Origin: Rufibacter sp. LB8
GTDB lineage: Bacteria; Bacteroidota; Bacteroidia; Cytophagales; Hymenobacteraceae
Direction: 5' to 3'
Length of the DNA stretch: 64,000 nucleotides
NCBI RefSeq assembly: GCF_014876185.1
Contig: NZ_JADALJ010000001.1
Location: 496,001-560,000 of the forward strand
Positions 49,555 to 58,517 of the stretch are shown piece by piece. A program made the position numbers and the translations under genes. The notes beneath the pieces were generated by a model. The model ran no database searches, had not been told where the DNA came from, and worked only from the letters and a program-made list of their open reading frames with translations. Every line of letters begins with the position of its first letter. The first letter of the stretch is position 1.

Positions 49555-51303
49555 TTACTTCAAGTTCATGTCTGTGATGATGACCTGAATTTTCTGGTCG
49601 AGTTTCTGGCTCACCTGGTCAAATTCCTGGGCGTTGGCCAAGGGCTCGCGCACGCTGAAATAAAATTTGATCTTAGGCTCCGTGCCCGAAGGCCTGGCCG
49701 AAATCTTGGTGCCGTCCGCCGTGAGGAACTGCAGCACGTTGGAGCTTTCCAGGCCGGTGGCCTGCTCAGCGCCCGTTTGCAGATTTCTTCTAAAGCCGGT
49801 TTTGTAGTCAATCAGTTCCACCACATCTGACCCGGCAATGGTCTTGGGTGGGTTCTCACGAAGCTCTTGCATCATTTCCTGAATCTCCAGCGCGCCACGG
49901 TGGCCTTTCTTGGTCAGGGAAATCAAGTCTTCCTTGTAATACCCAAACTCCGTGTACATCTGAATCATGAGTTCAAACAGACTCTTGCCCTGGTCTTTGG
50001 CCGCGGCTACCATTTCGGCAATCATGGCGCAGGCAGAAACGGCGTCTTTGTCCCGCACAAAATCACCCACCAGGAAGCCGTAGCTTTCCTCGCCGCCGCA
50101 GATGTACTGGGCTTCGCCTTCTTTCTCGCGCATGATGGTGGCAATGTATTTGAAGCCGGTGAGGGTCTCAAAACAGTCCACGTTAAAGCCTTCGGCCACG
50201 CGGTTGATTAGGTCTGTGGTCACAATGGTGCTCACAATGTACTCTTTGCCAGTGAGTTTGCCCGCTTTTTGCCAGGCCTGCAGAATGTAATAAGTGAGGA
50301 GCGCGGCGGTTTGGTTTCCGTTGAGCAGCACCCATTCGCCGTTCAGGTCTTTCACGGCAATGCCCACGCGGTCGGCGTCTGGGTCGGTGGCCAGGACCAA
50401 ATCAGCGTCCAGTTCCTTGGCTTTTTGCATGGCCAGGTTCATGGCGTCTTTCTCCTCGGGGTTAGGGTAGACCACCGTTGGGAAGTTCCCGTTTGGCGTA
50501 GCCTGGGCCTCCAGCACGTGCACATTGGTAAACCCGAACCGCTCCAGCGCGCGTGGCACCAGCGTGATGCCGGTTCCGTGAATGGGCGTGAAAACAATCT
50601 TGAGGTCTTTCTGGCGCTGAATCATGGCCGGGTCCACGCTCAAGGTCGCTACTTTGTCCAGATACGCCTGGTCCACCTCGTCCAAAATGAATTCTACGTT
50701 GGCTTCGTTTCGCTCAAATTTTACTTGCTCCACGCTCTGGATTTTGTTAACTTCGGCAATAATGTTCTTGTCATGCGGCGCGGTCACCTGACCACCGTCG
50801 TTCCAGTAGGCTTTGTAGCCGTTGTATTCTTTGGGGTTGTGCGAAGCCGTGACCACCACGCCGCTCTGGCAACCCAAATGCCGGATGGCAAACGACAGCT
50901 CGGGCGTGGGACGTAGCTCTTTGAAGAAGTACACTTTTATGCCGTTGGCGCTGAACACATCTGCCACCACATTGGCGAACACGTCTGAGTTGTTGCGGCT
51001 GTCATGCGCAATGGCCACGCTCACCTGCTGGTCTGGGAACGATTTCAACAGGTAATTGCTCAAACCCTGCGTAGCCATGCCCACGGTGTAGCGGTTCATG
51101 CGGTTGCTGCCCACGCCCATAATGCCGCGAAGCCCGCCGGTGCCAAACTCCAGGTCTTTGTAGAAAGAATCAGTGAGCGTTTCAGTATCGCCGGCATCTA
51201 TCAATTTCTGTAATTCGGCTTTGGTATCATCGTCATAGCCACCTTCCAGCCAGGCGTTTATTTTGGTTTGGAGGGAAGAATCTAGTTGTAGGTTATTTTC
51301 CAT
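49555..51303 (-). CDS. Phosphoglucomutase/phosphomannomutase
   Basis: A 582-residue alpha-D-phosphohexomutase from the ATG at 51301-51303. The phosphoserine loop is VVTASHNPKEYNGYK, the metal loop ATDPDADRVGIAVK, the sugar-binding loop GGEESYGFLVG, and the phosphate-binding loop ARPSGTEPKIKFY: all four are intact. It interconverts hexose-1- and hexose-6-phosphates. It is separated from the hppD gene, also leftward, by about 105 bp. Confidence 0.94.
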   Translation of the reverse strand: MENNLQLDSSLQTKINAWLEGGYDDDTKAELQKLIDAGDTETLTDSFYKDLEFGTGGLRGIMGVGSNRMNRYTVGMATQGLSNYLLKSFPDQQVSVAIAHDSRNNSDVFANVVADVFSANGIKVYFFKELRPTPELSFAIRHLGCQSGVVVTASHNPKEYNGYKAYWNDGGQVTAPHDKNIIAEVNKIQSVEQVKFERNEANVEFILDEVDQAYLDKVATLSVDPAMIQRQKDLKIVFTPIHGTGITLVPRALERFGFTNVHVLEAQATPNGNFPTVVYPNPEEKDAMNLAMQKAKELDADLVLATDPDADRVGIAVKDLNGEWVLLNGNQTAALLTYYILQAWQKAGKLTGKEYIVSTIVTTDLINRVAEGFNVDCFETLTGFKYIATIMREKEGEAQYICGGEESYGFLVGDFVRDKDAVSACAMIAEMVAAAKDQGKSLFELMIQMYTEFGYYKEDLISLTKKGHRGALEIQEMMQELRENPPKTIAGSDVVELIDYKTGFRRNLQTGAEQATGLESSNVLQFLTADGTKISARPSGTEPKIKFYFSVREPLANAQEFDQVSQKLDQKIQVIITDMNLK

Positions 51304-51408
51304 AGGAAGTTTAATGATTGAATAAAGGAAGGAGTGAGGGAGTGACTTAGGAAACAAGTGTTGGTATCTTCATTCACTAATTCCTTCCTTCACTCCTTCA
51401 CGCATTAT

Positions 51409-52509
51409 CTAAAGGTTTCCGCGCAAGGCCTGCTCGCGTTCAATAGACTCAAACAACGCCTTGAAATTCCCTTTCCCGAAGGACTTGGCTCCTTTCCGCT
51501 GAATGATTTCATAGAACACGGTGGGGCGGTCTTCCACGGGCTTGGTGAAAATCTGGAGCAGGTAGCCTTCGTTGTCGCGGTCCACCAGAATGTTGTGCTC
51601 CTGCAGGCGCTGCAGGTCTTCGTCAATGGCGCCCACGCGCTGCAGTAAATCGGCGTAATAAGAGGCGGGCACGCTCAGGAATTCAATGCCACGGCGGCGC
51701 AATTCACCCACGGTAGTCACAATATCATCTGTGGCGATGGCAATGTGCTGCACGCCGGGACTTTTGTAATAGTCCAGGTACTCCTCAATCTGTGATTTCT
51801 TCTTGCCTTCGGCGGGCTCGTTGATGGGGAACTTCACGTAGCCGTTTCCGTTGCTCATCACTTTACTCATTAAGGCAGAATATTCGGTGGAGATGTCTTC
51901 ATCGTCAAAGGTGAGCAACAATTGGAAGCCCATGACCTTGGCGTAGAAATCTACCCAGGTGTTCATTTCGCCCCAGCCCACGTTGCCTACGCAGTGGTCC
52001 ACATGCTTGAGACCTACCGGGTTTACCGGCACCGGGCTTTTTCTGGCTACAAACCCAGGCATGAACGCGCCTTTGTAGTTTTTGCGCTCCACAAAAGTGT
52101 GAATGGTTTCGCCGTAGGTGAAGATGGAAGCCACTTTCACTTCGCCAAATTCATCTGTGAGGGTCTGCGGTTCGCCCGCCGATTTAGCGCCGCGACTGGT
52201 GGTTTCCTGATAAGATTTGTAGGCATCGTCCACCCACAGGGCCATGACCTTTACGCCATCGCCGTGCAGGCGCACGTGCTCTGAGATGGCGGAATCTGGG
52301 TCCAGCGACGTGGTGAGTACAAAACGCACCTTTCCTTGCTGCAGCACGTAAGAAGCCCGGTCGCGCACGCCGGTCTCGGGGCCCGCGTAGGCCACCAGCT
52401 CAAACCCGAACGCACTTTGGTAGTAATAGGCGCTCTGCTTGGCATTGCCCACGTAAAATTCTATGTAATCTGTGCCGTTTAAAGGAAGAAAATCTATTGG
52501 AGTTTCCAT
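51409..52509 (-). CDS. hppD: 4-hydroxyphenylpyruvate dioxygenase
   Basis: A 366-residue non-heme iron dioxygenase that makes homogentisate in tyrosine breakdown. The metal ligands are visible: His in LKHVDHCVGNV, His in GVQHIAIATDD and Glu in TVFYEIIQRKG. GFELVAYAGPETGVRDRASYVL and SPGVQHIA match the family. The next tyrosine-pathway enzyme is not adjacent. It diverges from the 133-residue hypothetical gene. Confidence 0.95.
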   Translation of the reverse strand: METPIDFLPLNGTDYIEFYVGNAKQSAYYYQSAFGFELVAYAGPETGVRDRASYVLQQGKVRFVLTTSLDPDSAISEHVRLHGDGVKVMALWVDDAYKSYQETTSRGAKSAGEPQTLTDEFGEVKVASIFTYGETIHTFVERKNYKGAFMPGFVARKSPVPVNPVGLKHVDHCVGNVGWGEMNTWVDFYAKVMGFQLLLTFDDEDISTEYSALMSKVMSNGNGYVKFPINEPAEGKKKSQIEEYLDYYKSPGVQHIAIATDDIVTTVGELRRRGIEFLSVPASYYADLLQRVGAIDEDLQRLQEHNILVDRDNEGYLLQIFTKPVEDRPTVFYEIIQRKGAKSFGKGNFKALFESIEREQALRGNL

Positions 52510-52669
52510 TCTAGAGGTTTTTTATGACGGTTTACGTGCCAGGGCACGGCAAGAAAGGTAAAAATAGAAGAATTGCGCCGGAAAGAAAATAGGTAGTTTA
52601 CGCAGGGTTTTGGCCCATCTACTTGGAAATAGCGCAATATGTTATAAAATTTGTGAAAAATACGAACGC

Positions 52670-53071
52670 ATGAATATCCAAGAATTAAATACGCGTCTGG
52701 TTTCCATGATCCAGAAAAAACAGGAGCTCAGCAAACTTTCCTACAATGATGACCGCTATGACGAAGTGGAGGAGGAACTGCATGACATGGAAGACGAGTT
52801 CAACGATAATTTCGGCGAATACCTGGAAGAAGTGCTGGGCGACGTGCACCAGAAAATCTGCCCCGACACCGACGTGCTCCTGCCCACCGCTTACTTGCCT
52901 GAAGCCCTGAACGCTGAAGGCCAGGTAGACGTGACCGGCAAGGAAGGCGTTTGGGTGGAAGCCGATGCCTACCCCAACAAAGAGGCTCGCCTGTTGCTAG
53001 TGCCCAACCCCACCCGCCTTATCTTGAGCGTAGGCAAGACCGTGCGCCAGGAAGTGTGGCAAGCAAGCTAG
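52670..53071 (+). CDS. Acidic hypothetical protein, 133 residues
   Basis: From the ATG at 52670 (MNIQELNTRLVSMIQKKQEL). The first 65 residues are helical and acidic (EVEEELHDMEDEFNDNFGEYLEEVL); the second half is beta-like with KICPDTDVLLPTAYLPEAL and VWVEADAYPNKEARLLLVPNPTRLILSV. It resembles a widespread cytosolic Bacteroidota protein without a named function. A terminator joined to palindrome copy 24 follows. Confidence 0.75.
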   Translation: MNIQELNTRLVSMIQKKQELSKLSYNDDRYDEVEEELHDMEDEFNDNFGEYLEEVLGDVHQKICPDTDVLLPTAYLPEALNAEGQVDVTGKEGVWVEADAYPNKEARLLLVPNPTRLILSVGKTVRQEVWQAS

Positions 53072-53102
53072 TATCAAGTATCAGGTAGCAAGATTTTTAT
53101 AG

Positions 53103-53142
53103 AAATGGCCCACGTGCAGGCAATGCTGCGCGTGGGCCATTT
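53103..53142 (+). terminator. Terminator fused to palindrome copy 24
   Basis: Stem AAATGGCCCACG/CGTGGGCCATTT, with an inner GCAG/CTGC step, 31 bp after the stop; its T-run leads into copy 24. Confidence 0.82.
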
Positions 53143-53143
53143 T

Positions 53144-53183
53144 CCGTTTTCGGGCTCATTTCTGGAAACGGAGCCAAAAACAG
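53144..53183. repeat. Dispersed palindrome, copy 24
   Basis: Left arm CCGTTTTCGGGCTCATTT, centre CTGG, right arm AAACGGAGCCAAAAACAGG with mismatches. It lies between two rightward genes. Confidence 0.85.
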
Positions 53184-53225
53184 GATTTGATTTTTATGAT
53201 TGTCAGGAAATTCCTAACATGGGGT

Positions 53226-54392
53226 ATGAAAAACTGGTGGTACTATTTCTTGGTTTTGGTTTCAGTATGGGCTTGCCAGAAAAAAGAGGTGGCAAAAGTG
53301 ACAGATTCCTCCTCTGGCACACCGCAGCTATCACCACCATTAACCCTTACAAAACGAATTGATACAACATATTATACTCAATATCTTTTCAAAAGGGGAG
53401 AGTATGATTACATGAATAGCCAAGTAGAATTAAAGGTTGGAGATGACACCTTTAAAGCTGTTACTGAAGGATATAGTCTAAATGACAGTTCTTTGACAGA
53501 AACTCTTAGAGATAGTGCTGATGGAGAACTAAAAAGTGTTCGGATCATGAAAGCCCATAATCATGTTTATAAAATCAAATTGAGTAAAAATGGGGAAGTT
53601 TTATTTGATAAAAAGTTTACTAAACATGATTTTCTGAAATTGGAGAATGATGGCTTTATCATAGAAAGTGTACCTATGGCAGCTCAATTCAGAGGAGTAA
53701 CGCTTGATGGAAGAGTGTTATTTGATATATGGTTTGGGCTTCCTGATAGTGATTTTGGCGGAATATCATTCTTTTCAACTGATTTGAAAGGTAATTTACT
53801 GCAATTAGAATCTTACAGTAGCACCGGAGGGAATGGATGTGATGGCGAAGTTCATACCAGCCCAAACCGAAAATACTTCCTAAACTGCCATACTCTATTT
53901 GGGCCTGGTAACTATAAATTCAAATTTGGTAAGGAAGATATGGTAGCTGCAAAGTTTTTGACAGACACTACTTTTTTTGCTTTATATGATTATGTGGAGC
54001 GATATTACAACAAGGCTAAAAAGAAATGGGAGGAAAAATATGATAGGAAAACTAAAAATTTAATTTTCTATCATGTGAATGGGAAAAAAATAGCTGAGTA
54101 CAGATATGATGGTTTCTATAATGAATTAGACTATGCTTTACCCATGTTTTGGTTAGATGACCAACATCAAGTCTACTTTATGGACGAAGAAAAAAAACGC
54201 TTGCATACTTTTTCAGCAACTGATCCAACTGATTATAAAGTAATTCCTTTAAATTCAATTAATAGCTTAAAAAAGCGTCCAGTTGATTCCACATTAAAAG
54301 AAGTTCTCATGGATCGGACATTTCTAGGGAAGAATTATTATTTCTATTTTTCATCAGATACACTCAAATCATTTTTTGTGAAGACTACTTAA
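53226..54392 (+). CDS. AT-rich hypothetical lipoprotein, 388 residues
   Basis: The ATG at 53226 gives KNWWYYFLVLVSVWAC, a lipoprotein signal ending at the cysteine before QKKEV; a start 39 bp upstream would break it. The mature protein is soluble, possibly a propeller or repeat fold (YSSTGGNGCDGEVHTSPNRK and DLKGNLLQLESY), and not recognised. Codons are AT-biased against both neighbours. It ends with a perfect hairpin terminator. Confidence 0.7.
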   Translation: MKNWWYYFLVLVSVWACQKKEVAKVTDSSSGTPQLSPPLTLTKRIDTTYYTQYLFKRGEYDYMNSQVELKVGDDTFKAVTEGYSLNDSSLTETLRDSADGELKSVRIMKAHNHVYKIKLSKNGEVLFDKKFTKHDFLKLENDGFIIESVPMAAQFRGVTLDGRVLFDIWFGLPDSDFGGISFFSTDLKGNLLQLESYSSTGGNGCDGEVHTSPNRKYFLNCHTLFGPGNYKFKFGKEDMVAAKFLTDTTFFALYDYVERYYNKAKKKWEEKYDRKTKNLIFYHVNGKKIAEYRYDGFYNELDYALPMFWLDDQHQVYFMDEEKKRLHTFSATDPTDYKVIPLNSINSLKKRPVDSTLKEVLMDRTFLGKNYYFYFSSDTLKSFFVKTT

Positions 54393-54431
54393 ACAGGAAA
54401 GCCGAAGCAATTGCCTCGGCTTTCCTGTTTT
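54391..54431. terminator. Bidirectional terminator between lipoprotein and trpS
   Basis: Perfect 15-bp stem AAACAGGAAAGCCGA/TCGGCTTTCCTGTTT with T4 on the right, at the stop codon of the lipoprotein gene. It also lies 42 bp beyond the convergent trpS stop. Confidence 0.88.
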
Positions 54432-54472
54432 ACACAAGTCTTGCTACTTGATACCTTCTACGTGATACCAAT

Positions 54473-55447
54473 CTAAAACCCCAACTTCTCCCGAACGCGT
54501 TTCAACACGCCGCTGCCAATGGCGCGGGCTTTGGCGGCACCTTCAGCTAGTTTGGCGTCAAGCTCCGGCAAGTTGTTCATGTAGTAATGGAAGCGCTCGC
54601 GGGGCTCGGCGTATTTGGTCAGAATCAAGTCATACAGCGCCTGTTTTGCGTGGCCGTAGCCGTAGCCGCCGGCCAAATACTGCTGGCGCAGGATTTCAGT
54701 TTCTGCTGGGGTGGCAATTAAGGAATACAGTTTGAAGGTGGTGTCGGTGGCGGGGTCTTTGGGGTCTTCCAGGGTTTTGCTGTCTGAGACAATGGCCATC
54801 ACGCGTTTGCGCAATTCTTTCTCGGGCAGGAAAATATCAATGGTGTTGCCATAAGACTTACTCATTTTCTCGCCGTTAAGGCCAGGCACGGTCATCACAG
54901 ATTCGTCCACTTTGGCTTCGGGCAACACAAACGTATCCCCGTAAATGTGGTTGAATGAGCTGGCCACGTCACGGGTGATTTCCAGATGCTGTACCTGGTC
55001 TTTGCCCACGGGCACAAACTCCGCGTCATACAAGAGAATATCGGCGGCCATCAAGATAGGGTAGGTGAAGAGCCCGGCGTTCACATCGGCCAAACCCCGG
55101 CGCGCCGACTTATCTTTGAACGAGTGCGCGTTGGCCAGCATGGGGTACGGCGCGAAGCAGCTCAAATACCACGTCAACTCCGTTACCTCAGGCACATCGC
55201 TCTGGCGGTAGAAGATATTTTTATCGGTGTCAAACCCGAAGGCCAGCCACGCAGCCGCCACCGCATAGGTGTTCATTTTGCGTTCCTCGGCGTCTCTGAT
55301 GGAGGTGAGCGAGTGCAAATCTGCTATGAAATAAAGTGAGTCGTTCTGCGATTTTTTGGAAAGCTCAATTGCGGGAAGGATGGCGCCCAGCAGATTGCCC
55401 AGGTGCGGACGGCCACTGCTTTGGATGCCGGTAAGAATTCTTGCCAT
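54473..55447 (-). CDS. trpS: Tryptophan-tRNA ligase
   Basis: A 324-residue class I synthetase from the ATG at 55445-55447 (ARILTGIQSSGRPHLGN). The HIGH-like motif is PHLGN near residue 14 and the KMSKS loop is GEKMSKSYGN near residue 195. LADLHSLTS is in place. An ATG 21 bp upstream is less typical. Palindrome copy 25 lies just upstream, at the end of the next leftward gene. Confidence 0.95.
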   Translation of the reverse strand: MARILTGIQSSGRPHLGNLLGAILPAIELSKKSQNDSLYFIADLHSLTSIRDAEERKMNTYAVAAAWLAFGFDTDKNIFYRQSDVPEVTELTWYLSCFAPYPMLANAHSFKDKSARRGLADVNAGLFTYPILMAADILLYDAEFVPVGKDQVQHLEITRDVASSFNHIYGDTFVLPEAKVDESVMTVPGLNGEKMSKSYGNTIDIFLPEKELRKRVMAIVSDSKTLEDPKDPATDTTFKLYSLIATPAETEILRQQYLAGGYGYGHAKQALYDLILTKYAEPRERFHYYMNNLPELDAKLAEGAAKARAIGSGVLKRVREKLGF

Positions 55448-55506
55448 GGTGGTACGGTTCTTTTGCACAAAGTAAGCGATTGCAGGCCAGACTGGAAAAC
55501 CAGAAG

Positions 55507-55545
55507 CGTTTTTGGCCTCATTTTCAGAAATGAGCCCGAAAACGG
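55507..55545. repeat. Dispersed palindrome, copy 25
   Basis: Left arm CGTTTTTGGCCTCATTT, centre TCAG, right arm AAATGAGCCCGAAAACGG. It ends 1 bp before the stop of the leftward alpha/beta hydrolase gene. Confidence 0.9.
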
Positions 55546-55546
55546 C

Positions 55547-56200
55547 CTACCGCAGATAGCGGTTAATCAAGGCACTTACTTCCTGGGCCCGGCCCATCAC
55601 CATTAAATGCTCGCCGCCCGGCAGCACATGCAAAGGCTTAAAGTGCGGCACCGGCAGAATTTTGTCCTGGTCTCCGTGAATGGCCACCGTATTCTCTGGG
55701 TTGGCCAGGTGCCGCCAGTTCAGAATCTGAGTCAGGGACCAACGCAAAAACGGAATGTCCGTGTCATGGATGATGGCGTCAAAAACCCGTTTCTCCTTTG
55801 GCAACTTCGCCCCGAAAAGCCAGTGGGCCGGCGCTAGCCAATGCTTAAACCAGTCCAACGGCAGCCATTTCTGCAACTGCAGCCATCCGCCCGCCCGGTA
55901 ATGCAAGGGCAACTGCCGCGTATCAGCCAGGCTGGACAGCAGAATCACTTTGGTCACCGGCATCTGTTTGGCTATTTCCTGCACCACCATGCCGCCGAAA
56001 CTTAAGCCCACCAGAATAGGCGGCACCGGGCTGGGTGTCATCTGCGCGATTAATTTGGTGGAATAGCTGGCCATGGTATCTTCCGGGGCAGGCGTGCACC
56101 ACTTCAGAATCACCGGATTGGGATGGTCCAGGGTCAGGAATTGAAACAACCGTTCATCGGCGCAAAGCCCGCTCAAAAGGTAAAGGGGAGGTTGGGTCAT
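55547..56200 (-). CDS. Alpha/beta hydrolase
   Basis: A 217-residue compact alpha/beta hydrolase. The nucleophile elbow is GLSFGGMVV near residue 67, the catalytic Asp is likely in AIHGDQDKILPV and His in PGGEHLMVM. It begins YLLSGLCADERLFQFL, like a lipase/esterase without signal peptide. Substrate unknown. Palindrome copies sit at both ends (25 touching the stop, 26 upstream). Confidence 0.83.
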   Translation of the reverse strand: MTQPPLYLLSGLCADERLFQFLTLDHPNPVILKWCTPAPEDTMASYSTKLIAQMTPSPVPPILVGLSFGGMVVQEIAKQMPVTKVILLSSLADTRQLPLHYRAGGWLQLQKWLPLDWFKHWLAPAHWLFGAKLPKEKRVFDAIIHDTDIPFLRWSLTQILNWRHLANPENTVAIHGDQDKILPVPHFKPLHVLPGGEHLMVMGRAQEVSALINRYLR

Positions 56201-56255
56201 GCGGACGTGTACGGATGTAGGTGGTTATTGTAGAGTTAAAAAGACGTGAGGATTT

Positions 56256-56295
56256 CCGTTTTTGGCCTCGTTTTCAGAAATGAGCCCGAAAATAG
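56256..56295. repeat. Dispersed palindrome, copy 26
   Basis: Left arm CCGTTTTTGGCCTCGTTT, centre TCAG, right arm AAATGAGCCCGAAAATAG. It ends 3 bp before the stop of the leftward YhhQ-like gene. Confidence 0.87.
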
Positions 56296-56298
56296 GTT

Positions 56299-57090
56299 TT
56301 ACTCTTTGGCGATGAACGTATCAAACGGGACTTCGCGGTCACCGGCCAGGTATCGGTCTATCAAGGCATGGGCCACATACAACAACGGCGTGAGCAGCAC
56401 CGCCACGGTGAATTTGTAGAGGTAATTAATCACTGACACCGAAAGCACCGTTTTCAAATCCCAATCCCCGAACACATAAAACGCAATGTACAGCACCACC
56501 ACCGTGTCCACCAACTGGGAAACCAGGGTAGAGCCGGTGGCCCGGAGCCAGATTTTCTTATTGCCGGTGAGGCCCTTGAGCCAATGGAACACGTGCGCAT
56601 CCAGAATCTGCCCCACCAGAAACGCCACCAAGGACCCAATGATAATGCCCAAGCCCTGTTTAAAGACTTTGTTAAAAGCGAAGTTCATGTCAAAGGCGCT
56701 GCCGTTGGGCCCTTGGTTGTTAATGTCTAGCCAGAATTGCGCCGGCGGAAGTTCAGTGGCGGTGACAATCACCAGAAAGGCATAGGCAATTAAACCCGCG
56801 GTCAGGAAACTGATGCGCTTCACGCCGCTCTTCCCGAAGTATTCATTGATGATGTCGGTGGTGATGAAGACTACGGGCCAGATGATTACGCCGGCTGTGA
56901 GGTTAAAATCAAACTTGGTGCCCAGCACTGGAATCTGCGCACCAGCCATTCCAAAAAGGCCTTCAGCCGAGAAGATTTTCACGCCAATCAATTCCGCCAG
57001 CAACGCGTTGGTGAGAAAGATGCCGCAGAGCACCATGAACAGGTTTCGTTTTTTGGCGCCCATGGAGTTTGGGAGAGCAGGAGAGGCCAT
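56299..57090 (-). CDS. Queuosine precursor transporter (YhhQ/VUT family)
   Basis: A 263-residue inner-membrane protein with about six or seven helices. The family motif region VITTDIINEYFGKSGVKRI (as VFITTDIINEYFG) and LVAFLVGQILDAHVFHWLKGLTG, STLVSQLVDTVVVLYIAF are clear. E. coli YhhQ imports preQ0/preQ1. A queuosine riboswitch was not seen and no queuosine biosynthesis gene is adjacent. It lies 44 bp downstream of rnz on the same strand. Confidence 0.88.
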   Translation of the reverse strand: MASPALPNSMGAKKRNLFMVLCGIFLTNALLAELIGVKIFSAEGLFGMAGAQIPVLGTKFDFNLTAGVIIWPVVFITTDIINEYFGKSGVKRISFLTAGLIAYAFLVIVTATELPPAQFWLDINNQGPNGSAFDMNFAFNKVFKQGLGIIIGSLVAFLVGQILDAHVFHWLKGLTGNKKIWLRATGSTLVSQLVDTVVVLYIAFYVFGDWDLKTVLSVSVINYLYKFTVAVLLTPLLYVAHALIDRYLAGDREVPFDTFIAKE

Positions 57091-57134
57091 ACAAGTGGTA
57101 GATTCTGACGAGAAAAGGTACGCAGCCTAAGGCG

Positions 57135-58052
57135 TTATTCCAACACGCTCACGGTTTTGCCTTCGGTGGCCAGGTTGGTGTTGGGGAAGATGGCCTGGGC
57201 TTCTTCCAGCAGCGGGAGCAGGTCTTTGTAGCGCGCCGAAAAATGCCCGATTAACAAGCGTTTCACCTGTGCTTTCTGGGCCAGGGTGGCGGCCTGCGCG
57301 GCGGTGCTGTGAAAAGTGTGTTCGGCACGGTGGGCCATGTCACTCAGGAACGTAGATTCATGGTAAAGCAAGTCTACGCCGGTGATGTGGGGCAAAATGT
57401 CTTCTTTGTACTTGGTGTCAGCGCAATAGGCGTAGCTGCGGCTGTGCTTGGGGTTGGTGGTAACGTCAGAATTGCGCACCAGCACTTCGCCCTGCTCGTT
57501 TTTGATATCTTCGCCCCATTTCAAGCGCACCAATTGTGGTGGCGTGAGAAAGGCGGGGAGCTTGTTTTTGAGTAGATGGCGCGGTTTTACTTTCTCTTTG
57601 AACAGAAAGCCGCAGCAAGGCACGCGGTGCTGCATGGGCAGGCTGTGCACCGTCATGAACTTGTCTTCAAAGATTTTACGGCAAACGGTAGTGTCTACCT
57701 CCACAAAATTAATGGGGTAGGGCAGGTGGGTGCCGCCGTATTTAAATTGAAGGGTAAGGATTTCGGCCAGGCCTTTGGGCCCGAAGAGGTTGAGGGGAGC
57801 CGTGCGCTGTTGCAAATGCATGGTAGACAGCAGGCCGGCCAGGCCAAAGTAGTGGTCACCGTGCAGGTGCGAGATGAAGATGTTGCAAATGCGCTGATGC
57901 TTTACTTTGTACTGCATCAGGCGCATTTGCGTCCCTTCGCCGCAATCAATCAGGTTGATCTGACTGCCAACTGTGAGTAGTTGGGCGGTATGGTGTCTGT
58001 CAAAAGAAGGCGTGGCAGAAGAGCTACCAAGTATTTTCAGCTCAAAGTCCAA
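57135..58052 (-). CDS. rnz: Ribonuclease Z
   Basis: A 305-residue tRNA 3' endonuclease. The zinc motif FISHLHGDHYFGLAGLL (HxHxDH) is near residue 62, further ligands are in YCADTKYKEDIL and LIGHFSARYKDL, and the substrate-binding PYPINFVEV and C-terminal HTFHSTAAQAA match RNase Z. It is needed because tRNA-Leu here lacks an encoded CCA. The gene starts 19 bp after the STAS gene stop. Confidence 0.95.
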   Translation of the reverse strand: MDFELKILGSSSATPSFDRHHTAQLLTVGSQINLIDCGEGTQMRLMQYKVKHQRICNIFISHLHGDHYFGLAGLLSTMHLQQRTAPLNLFGPKGLAEILTLQFKYGGTHLPYPINFVEVDTTVCRKIFEDKFMTVHSLPMQHRVPCCGFLFKEKVKPRHLLKNKLPAFLTPPQLVRLKWGEDIKNEQGEVLVRNSDVTTNPKHSRSYAYCADTKYKEDILPHITGVDLLYHESTFLSDMAHRAEHTFHSTAAQAATLAQKAQVKRLLIGHFSARYKDLLPLLEEAQAIFPNTNLATEGKTVSVLE

Positions 58053-58071
58053 ACTGCGGCCTGCTTAAAGA

Positions 58072-58449
58072 CTATTCTTCTTTCTTGGTGAGATCGCTCT
58101 CAATCTCGTGCAGGAACACACGGTCAATGCCTTCCTCTACGGTTGGCAAGATGTTCAACACAGACTCCAACTTAGAGATGGTGATCAACTTGGTCACGTG
58201 CTCCTGCAGCCCGGTCAAAATCAACACACCGCCAGAAGAGTTGCAAAGACGGTTAGCGATCAAGATAGAAGAAAGCCCAGAGGAATCAGTATATTTTACG
58301 TTGGTAAGATCAAGGATTAAGTTGGTGATACCTTCTGCATTCAACTTCACAAACTCAGACTTAAGATCTGGCGCAATGGTGGTATCCAGCTTCTTTTCAT
58401 CTATGGTGATGATGGTGTAGTTTTCTTTTTTATCAATTGTGTACTTCAT
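58072..58449 (-). CDS. STAS-domain anti-anti-sigma factor-like protein
   Basis: A 125-residue single STAS domain from the ATG at 58447-58449 (KYTIDKKENYTIITID). The phosphorylation-site region VKYTDSSGLSSILIA has Ser56/Ser57, as in SpoIIAA-type antagonists. No partner kinase or phosphatase gene is adjacent. It starts 69 bp downstream of the purC stop and precedes rnz, so the three leftward genes may be co-transcribed. Confidence 0.85.
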   Translation of the reverse strand: MKYTIDKKENYTIITIDEKKLDTTIAPDLKSEFVKLNAEGITNLILDLTNVKYTDSSGLSSILIANRLCNSSGGVLILTGLQEHVTKLITISKLESVLNILPTVEEGIDRVFLHEIESDLTKKEE

Positions 58450-58517
58450 AAGTAACAGCAAAAAGGTTTAGAATGCGAATCTACCAAATTTTGGTGGAAT
58501 ATCTGTAACAATGTAGG

